Assembly (NCBI RefSeq): GCF_910589235.1
Contig: NC_060967.1
Coordinates: 4,565,938-4,629,937 of the forward strand
Length of the DNA: 64,000 nucleotides
Direction: 5' to 3'
Source of the DNA: Vespa crabro
Lineage: Eukaryota > Arthropoda > Insecta > Hymenoptera > Vespidae
The position numbers were made by a program, and so were the translations under genes. Positions 23,931 to 36,908 of the stretch are shown piece by piece (the stretch's first letter is position 1; each line of letters opens with the position of its first letter). The notes beneath the pieces were generated by a model, which saw nothing but the letters and a program-made list of their open reading frames with translations, made no database searches and was not told where the DNA came from.

Positions 23931-25925
23931 ATTTTTTTTATTAGCATTATTTTATTTTATTATTAGCATTATTATGATTATTATGATCTTTATGATAATT
24001 ATTGTCATTATTTACATTATTATGATTTTTATTATAATTATGTTTATTATGATTATTATTATGATTAATATCTTGGTTAGCATGACGATTTTTATGCATA
24101 TGTTTTACGATTTTTTACATTTGTTCTTATATTTGTTACGATTATTATGCTTATAATTAAGATTATGATTCTAATTATTATTTTTAATATTACAATTGTG
24201 TTTATAATGGTTATTATTATGATTATTAAGTGTATTAAGATTATTATTAAAATTATTATGTTTTTTGCATCTATTATCTTTATTACGACTAGTATTATGA
24301 TTATTGTTTTCATGGTTATTAATATGATTATAATGATTTATATTATTTTTATAGTGATTATTATAATTATTATGATAAGTAGTATGTTTCTTAGGATTAT
24401 TACTATTATTTCTTTGAACAATATTATGATTTTTAAGATTATTAATATAGTTATGAATATTATAGTTATTAAGATTATTAATATGATTATTAGGATTTCT
24501 ATGGTTATTATGAATATTATTATGATTATTGTAGATATTAAAATTATTATTATGTCTATTATGATTATTTTTATAATTATAATGATTATTATTATATTTA
24601 TTAAGGATATTATGTTTATTATTAAAATTAATATGGCTATTACTATTCTTATTGAGATTATTACGGTTATTTTATTTTTCATGGCAATAATTATGATTTT
24701 TTTTCAACATTAGCATGATTATTATGATTATTACCATGGTTATTGTTATTATTCAGATTATTATTATTATCAATATTTTTATGATTATTACTTTGATTAT
24801 TATGATTATTATGGTTTTTATAAAAAATATTATAATATTTATAGTTCTTTAGTTGTAATTATGAATTTTATTGTGATTATTATAATTTTTAAGACTATTA
24901 TTATTCTCATGTGCATTATTATAGACAATTTTTTTTTAATGATTATTATTATGATTATCATGATAATTACTATTATTATAAATATTACTATGGTCATATG
25001 ATAATTATTAGTTTTATTTTGCACATAATGATTATTCTTACTATTATTATGTGTATTATGATTATTATTTTTATAATTATTATAAATATATTTATTATGA
25101 TTATATTATTAATAATATTGTTATTATGATTATGATTATGATTATTATTTCAATAATTATCAGATTTATTACAATTATTAAAATCATTATGAATATTATT
25201 ATTGTATTTATGAAGATGATTACGATTATTATAAATACTATTTTAATTATTTTATTTATTATGATTATTATTAAGATTATTATGAATAATTTGAATATTA
25301 TTATGATTATTATTATTATGATTATGTTCATTATTATTATGATTATTATGATTATTATGATTTTTATTATATTTCTTATGATTGTTAGTATGATTATTAT
25401 TTTGCTTGCAATGAATATTTGAATATTACTATGATTAATATGATAAATAGATTATTACTATGATTATTATCAGCATTATTACGCTGAATAAAATCATTGT
25501 GATTCTAATAATGATAATTATGATTAAGATTATGCTTATTATGAGTATTATTAGTATTATTATATTTATTATGATTATTATTATTCTTATTATTATTAAT
25601 ATGAATGTCATATTAATTATGATAATTATGATTATTGTAATTATTATGATTATTATTATAATTATTATTTTTATTATTATTATTAATACGATTATTATCC
25701 TAATTTTTATGATTATAAAAATTTATATTATATTTATTATGAAAACTATTATGATTATTATGATTATTATTATTAGTATTATAGTAAATATTATTATAAG
25801 TAGGAACATCATTATTATTATTATCATAATTATATGTTATTACGATAGTTTTGATTATTATGATTTTTAAAAGGATTATAATGTTTATTAAAATGATTAT
25901 TTGATTATTATGAATATTATTATGA
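23931..25925 (+). repeat. TTATGATTA-type array
   Basis: About 2 kb of T-rich 3-nt steps in which ATGATT takes the place of ATCGTT. CpG is almost absent, unlike in the other arrays. It abuts the satellite on the left and changes within about 30 bp to TTATCG-type sequence on the right. No gene seen. Confidence 0.9.
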
Positions 25926-26187
25926 TTTTAATGATTATTTTTATCGTTATTATTCTCGTTATTATTACTATTATTATCACCGATATTTTTTTCGCCATTT
26001 TTATTAATATTATCATTATTATTATCGCTATTAATATCGTTATTTTTATCTATATTATTATTCTTATCTTTATTGTTATTGTTATTGTCATTATCATCGT
26101 TATTATTACCGGTGCTATTATTATCATTATCGTTAAAATCGACGTTATTAATATCGTAATTATTTTTGTTTTATTACCGTTATTATG
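25926..26187 (+). repeat. TTATCG-type array
   Basis: Short stretch of the common array type between the TTATGATTA block and R1-3. Confidence 0.85.
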
Positions 26188-26572
26188 ACTGTTATCGAGA
26201 AAATGCTCCGAGGTCAGAAGGAGTGCAACAAGGTGGCCAGGTACGTCAGGGCAGTCATTCGCAATAAAAAGGAGGTGGGCGGAGACGCGCCAACAACGTT
26301 GCTCCAGGTTCCTGCCACAAAAGCCGACCCGAGAGTCCCGTTAAGGGACCTGATAAAGTGGGTCATTCCGAAGTAATGCCTCATGACGGTGCCGGGATTG
26401 TTTCACTATGCCACTAGGATGGATATGAGTTTAGAAGGTAGTGCCTAGTCCAACGGTAAGCCCGACACTCCTGGTACTTCAATTGGAGAACAGTATGGCG
26501 AAGGGTTCCTCTGGCGGACGGAGTCCCTGGGTTAGTGCAAAAAGATTGGCATTCTCTGACCTTCAAAAAAAA
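26188..26572 (+). mobile_element. R1-clade 3' fragment R1-3
   Basis: Strongly 5' truncated. It holds the last 60 or so codons of ORF2 (VIEKMLRGQKE, NKVARYVRAV; stop at 26374-26376) and the 3' UTR, ending 'ctctgaccttc' plus A-run. The ORF2 segment GTTGTCGAGAAAATG of other copies joins the array at GTTATCGAGAAAATG, so the 5' junction lies in a short stretch shared with the repeat. It cannot make a protein. Confidence 0.87.
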
Positions 26573-27225
26573 TTATCGTTATCATCGTTCTTATCGTTAT
26601 TATAATTATTATTGTTATTATATTTATTAAAGTTATTATCGCTATTATTATTATTAAAAACGTTATTATCATTATTATTGTTACTATCGATATTATTATA
26701 ATTACTAATTTTATTTTTATTATTATCGTTATTACCTTAATTATCGTTATTATAGTTAATACGGTTATTTTTATTAATATCATTATTACCGTTACTATCG
26801 TTATTGTCGTCATTAGCATTACAATCGTTAATATCGTTATTATCTTTATTATTTTTATTATTATATTTATAGTTAGTATCGTTATTTTTATTTTTACTAT
26901 TAGTATCATCATCATCATCACTATTATTATTATTTCTATTCTTATTATTATTGTTATTATTATTGTTTTTATTATTATTATAATTATCGTTATAATCGTT
27001 ATTATCGTTTTTATCGTAATTCTTAATATTATTATTACTATCGTAATTAACTTTATTATCGTTAATATCGTTATTATCTGTATTATCGTTATTATCGATA
27101 ATATTATTATAGTTATTAACGTTATCATCGTTATTGTCGTTATTATTTTTATTATTTTTATTATTATCATTATCTGTATTAATATTGTTATTCTCGTTAG
27201 TATCATTATTATTATTAACATTATT
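26573..27225 (+). repeat. TTA / GTTATTATC array
   Basis: Follows the R1-3 A-run directly with TTATCG units. Contains a small CATCATCATCAT tract near 26907. It ends at the C-rich 5' end of the next R1 element. Confidence 0.9.
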
Positions 27226-29984
27226 TCCCCAAGGGAAGGTTTGGTCCCTAATGGGACGATTGATACCCAAGGGATGGATTGATCCACTTGGGATCGATTA
27301 ATTCTCTATGGGAGAAATGGAGCATTCCATTCCTTGGAAGAGCGCCTTCGTGACCAGGCTAGGCAGAGGACAACCAACCTAAAAAACGAGGACTTATCTG
27401 GCCCTGATGTCAGTACCCTATAAGGGACCGAAGCCATTTACGTTAGGGCCGGTTACGGTAGGGCCAAGATTACTAGCGGGTACGGAAACTTGAAGATAGA
27501 TTGATTAACCCCAACGCGAGACAACAACGCTTGGCCCTCGTCAAAATAGAAGGAGAAGCAGCTAGGAAGCTTTCAAAGGCCGGCCGAGTGCTGGTAGTCT
27601 TCGTCAGCTGCAGGGTCAGGTGAAGAACAGAAGTGAGGCGATGCTACCACTGTTTCGATTATGGTCACTATAGTGCCTCGTGCAAAGGCCCTGATCGCAG
27701 ATAATTTTGCTATTTCTCCGGCGGGCATAAGAACAAAAATTGTAAGGTCAGCGAGGCTTCTTACTACCTGTGCCACCATAACGTTAATGTACCTAAGAAG
27801 CACCTAGCGGCATCAAGGTCCTGCAAAGCTTTCTAGGGGTCCCATGCAACAGCCAACAAGAAGAAACAAGGATGAGAGTACTTCAGGGCAATCTTAAATG
27901 AAGCAGGGCGGCACACCACCTTCTAACCAAGCTCTGCTCCGAGAAACATGCTAATATAGTTTTAATCAGCGAACAGTACCAGGACAGAGCAAGAATAGGA
28001 TGGTACGTACACGAATTGGGCACCGCGGCCATCTGGATCGCGGATACCAGACAAATACATCTGTCGGATCAAAGATACGGACGCGGTTACAATTGGATGA
28101 GACTCCACGACTTATTTCAACGTATATCTCTCCCCGAACGTCCGGAAAGACGACATCCAGACCAACCTGGACGATCTAGAAGACGCGTTCCGGGAATTTC
28201 AAGGCGATCTCATTGTGTTTGGAGACCTCTAGGGCAAATCTTTCGAATGGGGGGAAGCCTGGCCGAACTCCAGAGGAAGACGAATCATGGAGGTGGCGTC
28301 GAGACTATAGCTATCAGTACTCAACACATGATCGACGCCAACCTTCGTAGGCAGGGCTACAGAGTGACGATCCCGGACGTACCTCTAACCAACGAACAAC
28401 TTGTGGCAAGAGTCGCAGGCTGGCGGGAAATTGAGGATTGTACCGGGAGCGAACATCAGTACATCCTATTCGATGTACACGATGGGAGGCCAGCCGTGAT
28501 AAGTGTCGAACGACCTCCCACCGGTGGACCATTGCAAGAATGTATCGAGAGAGGATGTCCTCGGTCATAGATGAAGGTTGGAGATACCATCAATTTGTTT
28601 CCGCGCGTTTAACGCCACCTGCACAAGCAAGGATGGTTACTGCAGTTACTATGCAGCTCATCCAAAAGGCTTGCGCGATATCGGTGCCAAAAAAAAGAAC
28701 AAAACGGCAGAGGCATCCTGCATACTGTTGGATGAGCGAGATCGCAGATCTTCGTAAGAAGTGCTTAAGGTTTTGCCGTTTAGCACAACGAGCGAAGGGA
28801 CGCGACCTCGACTCTGCTCCCTTGGTTGCAGAGTATCAAGCGGCCAAAAATCTTTGAAGAGGGCCATCAAGGTCAGTCAACGTCGGATCTGGAAGGAGCT
28901 GTGCCAGAATGTCGATCGGGTTCCGTGAGGATTAGGGTACCAGATCGTCACTCGAAAGCTGGTGACTCGTACGCAAGGGATCCCTCAGGATGCGAGGACG
29001 TTGGAATACATTGTGCATACTCTATTCCCCTCACAGCCGAAGGGAGAAATTAGCAGGGCTGCGCCTGGCATAATCGAAGCGTCACAATTTACAGAATAAG
29101 AGCCGCATATTTTCACATTCTATGCGGAATAAGAAATCTCTAGGCCCTGACGGTCTTCCATTGGAAATAATTAAAACCGACGCGCAGAGTCACTCTGAGC
29201 TCTTGCTAAAGATGTACAACATTTGCCTCAGGTGTCCACCAACAAATGCCCTTTCTGGGAAAGGAAGAGGCAACAAGGTTCGCCAGGTCTAGCAATTTCA
29301 AGACCTAGCAAAGCAGATGGGAACAGGAGCCTAGGGACAGTTGACCATCCGACTCATCAGTCTGCTAGACAGCTGGCTAAACCGGGAGGCTGGGGAGATC
29401 GACTTCTCACCCATTTCTTGACAGGGCATGGACTCTTCTGCTCCTATCTTGCAGAAATGGGGAATGTAGCAGACGGTAACTGTCCCAATGGCGACTCGAC
29501 CTTCAACGACGCCTACCACACATTCTTCAAATATGCCCGTTGGAGCGACGAACGTCTCGCCTTGGAGCAAGACCTCGGAGTAATCTCTCCGGGCAACGTT
29601 GTCGAGAAAATGCTTCGAGTCCAGGAGAAGTGGAACAAGATGGCATGGTATGTCAGGAACATCTTGCAAAGTGAAAAGATTAAGATGTTCGGCCCATAGA
29701 TGCGCCGCCAACGTTGCTCCAGTCTCCTGTCCCGTAGAACAGAAGGTAGAGTCCCGTATAGGGACCTGAAGCAATGACGCCATCCCGAAATAATTCCACT
29801 TGGCGGTGTCGGGATAGTTTTACTATGCCACTAGGTTTGATGTGAGTTTACTCGGTAGTGCCTATTCCAACGATGAGCGCTACACTTCATGGACTTAAGT
29901 GGTGGACCCAAAGTGTCCCTATGGCGGACGGGGTCTCTGAGTTAGTGCCTAAAGTATGGTATTTTCAGACCATCAAAAGAAAAA
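27226..29984 (+). mobile_element. Hybrid R1 element: 5' UTR of A joined to body of B
   Basis: Bases 27226-27484 equal the 5' UTR start of element A (57385-57643). From 27485 the sequence is the gag C-terminus of a different R1 copy (B), roughly 20% diverged from the corresponding part of A (from 58697). B continues through endonuclease and RT N-terminus, lacks the RT palm (deletion at about 29225), and ends with C-terminal ORF2 and a 3' UTR with A-rich tail. The 5' UTR starts CCCCAAGGGAAGG and holds several CCCAAGGG/CCACTTGGG-type inverted repeats. Confidence 0.85.
27485..29760 (+). pseudogene. R1 element B gag end and ORF2, many breaks
   Basis: The gag part (27485-27850) shows a zinc-knuckle remnant (CYHC...GHYSASC). 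ORF2 starts at ATG 27872 (MRVLQGN), the usual R1 endonuclease opening, and stops after nine codons. Endonuclease blocks are seen in changing frames: GTAAIWIADTRQIHL from 28016, NSRGRRIMEV near 28270, and TIPDVPLTNEQLVARV then GSEHQYILFDV by 28480. The RT N-terminal region (28750-29225) is followed by a jump to the C-terminal region (29226 on: HGLFCSYL, NCPNGDS), so motifs A to YADD are deleted. Confidence 0.82.
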
Positions 29985-30080
29985 TTATTATTATGATTAT
30001 TATTATTATTATTATTATTATTATAATTATTATTATTATTATTATTAGTATTAGTATTATTATTATTATAATTATTATTA

Positions 30081-30171
<91 letters not shown>

Positions 30172-33100
30172 AGTTATAATTATCGTTATTTTCTTCACTG
30201 TTTTGAATACTATTATTATTGTCGTTATTAGTATCGTTATTAGTAGTTATTATCGTTATGGTCGTGATTTTAATCGTATTTTCCTTATAACCATAATCAT
30301 CGTAATTATCGTTATTATCGTTATAATCATCGTTATGATTATATTTATTAACCTTATTATCGTTATTATCATTACTATTGTCGTTATTATAGTTATTAAC
30401 GGTATTTTATTTATTACGGTTATAATTGTTATTATTTTTATTACCATTATTATCGTTATCAACTTTATTACCGTTATTATTTTTATTATCGTTGTTAATA
30501 TCGTTATAATCGTTATTATTTTTATTTTTACTATTATGGTTATTATTATTATCAATATTATTTTTTTTATCGTTAGTATTATTATTATCGTTATAAATAT
30601 TATTGTTATTGTATCTATTTCTATTATTATTATTATATTTATTATCGTTATTATCGTTATTATCGATATTATCGTTATTATCGTTATTATTATCGTTATT
30701 ATCGTTATTACAGTTATTATTATTAATATAGTTATTTTTATCCTTGTTACCGTTATTAAAGTTATTATCGTTATTATCGATATTATGTTTATTATGTTTA
30801 TATCTTTTATTTTCGTTATTAATATTATTATTATTATTATCGTTATAATTTTCGTTGTAATTGTTATTACTATTTTTATCGTTATTAAAGTTATATTGGG
30901 TAAAATATTTATCATCCTTATTATCGTTATTTTATTATTATCGTTATCATTACAGTAATATACATTATTTCCTATATTATCGAATAATCACTATTAAAGT
31001 TATTATAGTTGCTATCGCTAATACTATTAATATAGCTAATACTATTAATAAATACAATAATATATTAATATTATAATTCTCTTTATTATCTTTATAATTA
31101 TTGTTATCGTTAATAACGTTATTATCGTAATTATCATATTAAAGCTTTATTGTTATTATTATTATTATAATTATTATTATTATTCTAATTATTATTATTA
31201 CTTTAGTTATTATTGTCGCAGTTACCGTTACTATTACTATTATCGTTCTTATTAGAGATATTAACATTATAATCGTTAATATCTTTATTATCGTTATTAT
31301 TATTATCGTTTTTAATATTACTATTATATTTTAGTGTTATTACCATTATCGTTAATATTATCGAAATTATCGTTAATATCGTTAATTTTATTATTTTCTT
31401 TAATATTACTGTCATTAACTTTAATAACGTTACTGTTATCGTTGTTATCGTTGTTATCGTTATTATCGTTATTATTACCGTTATTATTCTTATGATCGTC
31501 ACTATTATTATTATCATAATTATTATCGCTTTATCGTTATTATCAATTTTATTATTGTTATTGTTATTATTCTCCATTTTTATTATCGTTATTATTATTA
31601 TTATTATCGTTATTATTATTTTTAACGTTATTGTTGTCGTTATTAACATTATAATCGTTATTAATATTATTATTGTTATTATACTCTTTATTATCGTTAT
31701 TATCGTTATTATGGTTAATATTATTATCGTCATTATAGTTATTATTGTTTTTATTGTAATTATCGTTGTTATCGTTATTTACATTATTATTATTATTACC
31801 GTTATAAATATCGTTATTCTCGTTATTATTTTCACTATCGTTATTACAATCGTCATTATCGTTATAATCGTTATTGTTATTATTATTATCCTTATTATTA
31901 TCGTTATTATCGTTTTTAACGTTATTATCGCTATTAACGTAATTATCGTTTTTTTCGTTGATATTATCTTATTGTAGTTATTATTATTTTTATCGTTATT
32001 AATTTCGTTATTATCGTTATTATGTCTATTATCTTTATTATTATCGTTATAATCGTTATTATTTTTAATATTATCATTATTGCTATTTTTATTATTTTCG
32101 TAATTATTATTATCATAATTATTATTATTATTATTATTTTTATCATCATTAATGCCGCACTTAGTGCTACTATTATTATTAACTTTATTATTAACGTTCG
32201 TTAAGGATATTATCGTTATTATCGTAATTTTCTATTTCATCGTTATTTTTGTTATTATCTTTATTTTTAAAGCTTTTACTGTTATAATCGTTATTAACGT
32301 AATTATTATCTTTATTATCGTTATTATCCTAATTATCTTTATTATTATTGTTATTATAGTTATTTTTATTATTATCGTTATTACTGTTAATAACGTTATT
32401 ATCGCCTTTATTATCGTTATTATTATTCTTATCGTGTTTTTTGTCGCTTTTATCGTGACTATTACTCTTATTGTTATTGTTATCTATATATCTATTATTA
32501 TCTTCAATATTACAATTATTATTATTTTTATTATTTCTATTATCTTTGATATTAAAGCTTTCTTTATTATCGTTATTTTTATTATTATCGCTATTATTAT
32601 CGTTATTACTTTTGTAATCGTTATTATAGTTATTATCTTTATTTTCGTTATTATTTTTCTTATTATTTTATTTTCATTGTTATGGTTACTATTAATATTA
32701 TCGTTATTATTACTGTTGTTTTTATAATTATCGCTATTATTGCTATTATTATTAATATTATATACATCGATATTGTTATTGTTATTTTTATAATTATCGT
32801 TCTTATTATTATTACTATTTTATTATTATTATTATTATTATTATTATCATAAATATCGTCATTATTATCTTTATTAACTTCATGATCGTTATTATCCTCA
32901 TTATTATTATTATCGTTATTATCGTTATAATTCTTATTATTATCGATCTTATCGTTATTATTATCATTATTATCATTATTATCGTTATTATTATAACTAT
33001 AATTATTATACTTATTATTTTCGTTATTAATCTTACTATCGTTATTATCTTTATTATTACCGTTATTGTCGTTATTACCGTTACTTCTACTATTATGTTT

Positions 33101-35626
33101 ATTTTTACTGCTATAATCGTTAATATCGTTATTATTGTTATTATTGAAATTATCGTTATTATCATTGTTAATATTATTAATATTATTATCGTTATTATTT
33201 TCGTTATTCTCGTTATTATTTTAACTATCGTTACTACAATCGTTATTATCGTTATAATCGTTATTATTATAATTATTATCCTTAATAACGCTATCGTGGC
33301 TACTATCCTTATTAGCTTTATTTTTATTTTTATTGTGTTTATTGTTATTATCGGTATTAATATTGTTTTAACGCTATTTTCTTTATTATCATTATATTTA
33401 TTATCATCGTTATTGTTATCATAATTAAATTTATTACCGTTATTATCTCTATTATTGTCATTACCGTCATTATTATTATTACCGATATTATTATTGTTAA
33501 TATCTATATAAATGTTATTATTATTATTATCGATATTAATATCTTTATTTTGGTTATTTTATTTAATAACGTTATTATCGTTGTTGTCGTTGTTACCGTT
33601 AATAAAACTGTTATAGTTATAAATACTATTATTATTATCATAACTACTGTTACTATTATTATCGTTATTAATATCGTTTTTACAATCGTTATTATCGTTA
33701 TTATCGTTATTATTATAGTCGTTATTATTATTGTTATTATCGTTATTTTTACCGTATTATCATTACTAACGTTGTCATCGTTATCGACGTTATTATCGCT
33801 ATTATCGATATTATCGTTATTTTCGTTAATTTTATTATTACCGTTATTATTATCATTATTATTATTATTATTTTTTTTATTCTTTGTAACGTTATTAACG
33901 TAAATATCTCTTTTATCGTTATTATTGTTATTATTATTATTATTATTGGTATTATAATCTTTATTATCGTCTTAATCGTTATTATCGTTAATATTACTAT
34001 TTTCGTTACTTGTATTATAATCATAGTTATTATAATCATCGTTAATATCGTTATTATTAAAGTTATTATCGTTATTATCGTTATAATCGTTCTTGTTATC
34101 GTTTTAATCTTTATAATCGTTATTATTTATATTATCGTTATTACCGTTTTTATCTTTATTATATATATTATCGCTACTATTATTGCTATTATCGTCCATA
34201 TCGCTATTACGATTAATATCATTATTAACGGTATTAACGTTATTATCTTTATTATCGCTATTATCGTTATTGTTATTAGTAAGGATATTATAATTATTTT
34301 ATATCTTTATTTTTTTTTAATTATCCCTATTTTTATCGTTATTACCATTATTATTATAATTATCGATATTATTATCGTTATTATCGATGTAATCGTATAT
34401 ATTATATTAATAAAGTAATTATTGTTATTAACGTTATTAAGGTTATTAGCGTTTCTATCATTATTTTTCTAGTTATTATCGTTATTATTATCGTTTTAAT
34501 CGTTATTATCGTTATTATTATTATTATTGTTATTATTAACGTTATTATCGTTATTATCGTTGTTATGGTAGTTACCTTAAATAATATTATTATAGTTATT
34601 AATATTATTATTATTATTAAATTTATAATAATTATTATTAATATTATTATTATTGTTATTATCGTTATTATCGTTATTATCTTCATAAACGTTATTATTA
34701 TTATTATGACCGTTAATAATCTTATTGTATTTATCATACTTATTATCGTCATCCTTATTTATGTCGTTTTTATCATTATAATCGGTATTATCTTTAGTAT
34801 CTTTATTTATTATATTATCATTATTTTTATTATTATAAATTTGATTATTGTTATTAACGCTATTATTTTAGTAATACCGTTTTTTCGTTATTACCGGTAT
34901 TATTCTTATTATTATCGTTATTCTCGTTATTATTATAATTATTATTATTATTGCTATTATCGTTATTATCGTTATTATCGTTTCTGTTACCGTTTCTTCG
35001 TTGGTATTTTTATTACTTCCGTAATTATCATTATTATTATTATTATTATTATTATTAATATCGTTATTACTTTCATTATCATTATTGTCATTACTATAGT
35101 TGTTTTGAATATTAACTTTATTATCGTTATTAACATTATTATCGTTATTATCGTTTAATCGTTATTATCGTTTTAATCGTTATTATCTTTATTATTATTG
35201 TTATCGTTATTTATATGATTATAGTAATTATTATTATCAGATTATTTTTACTATTATTATTATTGTCATTCTTATTTTTACACATACCGCTACTATTATT
35301 ATTATCGTTACTATCGTTAATGTTAGTGTTATGAACGTCATTATCATTATTATCGTTAATATTATCGTTATTAGCGTTATTGTCGTTATTATCGTTAATT
35401 ACTTATTATCATTTTTATGTTTTTTATCGTTATTTCTATTATTATCGTTATTATTATAATTATTATTATTTTTATTAATTTTATGATTATCGTTATAATT
35501 ATCGCTATTATCATTATTATTATTTTTTATTATTGTCGATATTATTGTTATTATTCTTTTTATTATTATTATCGTTATGTTCTTTATTATAGTTACTATC
35601 ATTATTACCGTTATTATATCATCTAT
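29985..35626 (+). repeat. Long TTA / GTTATTATC array (copy 2)
   Basis: Copy of 185-5826. One clear change is C to G at 30535 (735 in copy 1). Confidence 0.92.
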
Positions 35627-36908
35627 ATCGCCCTTTGTTCTTGCTGTCCACCTTAGACGTGAGAAATGCCTTCAACTCTGTCTGGTGGGACATGGCAATG
35701 GAAGCGCTCGAACGTAAATTCGGTGTCCCGGAGTACCTACTCCAAATTCTCGGGGACGAACTAAACGAGCGCTTCCTAGAATACGATACTGGCGATGTTC
35801 CGAGAAGCTTGGAGTTGTCATTGGGGGCAGCCCATTGCTCCATACTGGTACCAGATATCTGGAATATTTCCTACGGCGGTATCCTACGTATGACATTCCC
35901 TTATGGGGCTTTTCTTGTTGGGTACGCAAAGGACATTGCAGTTATCATAACAACAAGAGACACGGACTATTATCAGCTGCTGCTCAACAAAGTCATGCGC
36001 CGAGTCATCTCCTGGATGGAAGAACACGGGCTATCTCTAGCAGCTCAGAAGACAGAGATCGTGCTACTTACGAAGAAGCGCATCAACACCTTGCGCATCT
36101 TCATCGTAGGAGACGCGGCAGTCCAGGCTAAAGTCGGCTATCAAATACTTAGGTAGAATGCTCTACAAAAAGCTCAATTTTGGATAGCACATAATTAGGG
36201 CAGCAGACAAGGTGGAAAAAGTAGTAGCCTCGCTCGACACAGTTATGGCGATCGCCCGTGCATAAAGCGACTAATGATTTGATGTGCCTAAGCAGTGATG
36301 CTGTAAGGCGCGAAAGTTTGGGCTGAGGCGCGCCGACACGAGAAATCCCGCAATCGCATAGCCGCGGTACAGAGGAGGAGCGCTTTCCGAATCGCGTGCT
36401 TCTACCGCATGTTCTCTGAGCCCGCGATGCTAGTCGTCCCGATCGATCTACTAGCCCAGGAGAGACAATTCGTCCACCAGCAAAGGCCCGTTTTGGAATA
36501 GGAGGAGGCATCAAGACTCACCAGATCTATCTGCATCGAGAACTGGCAAAACAGATGGGAACAGGAGCCTAGGGGCAGATGGACGGCCAGACTCATCAGT
36601 CGGGTAGACAGCTGGCTCAACCGGGAGGCGGGGGAGATAGACTTCTACATCACACAATTTTTGATAGTGCATGGTCTGTTCTGCTCCTACCTCGGAAAAA
36701 TGAGGAAGGTTGTAAATGACAACTGCCCCTATGGTGACTCTACCGTCGACGGCGCCTACCACATGTTCTTCAAATGTGTCTGGAGGAGCGTCGAACGACT
36801 CTCCTTGGAGCAAGACCACGGAAAAATCTCGCCAGACAACGTTGTCAAAAAAATGCTCCGAGTTCTGGGGAAGTGGAACAAAGTGGCTCGGTACATCAGA
36901 GCCATCGC
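35627..36908 (+). mobile_element. R1-1 (copy 2)
   Basis: Same 5' and 3' truncation points as 5827-7108. Differs at 36551 (A for G). Confidence 0.9.
35635..36908 (+). pseudogene. R1 ORF2 fragment (copy 2)
   Basis: Same open 173-codon RT piece, same GYAKD in place of YADD and same later breaks as in copy 1, so all damage predates the duplication. Confidence 0.87.

Larger units (their letters stand above)
1..27484 (+). repeat. Copy 1 of 27.5-kb tandem segmental duplication
   Basis: Positions 1-27484 match 29801-57643 base for base except for a few tens of substitutions, an 18-bp (TA)n difference and one 341-bp satellite monomer. The repeat period is 29.8 kb because copy 1 also carries 27485-29800, which copy 2 lacks at the equivalent place. 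Matching already holds at base 1, so the duplicated segment may extend left of the window. The near identity points to a very recent duplication or an assembly duplication of two haplotypes. The sequence alone cannot separate these. Confidence 0.95.

Noticed and set aside
26737..27270. Asparagine/aspartate-rich frame on the minus strand
   Set aside because: A translation of the same 3-nt array in another frame, with no non-repeat part beyond R1 5' UTR bases.
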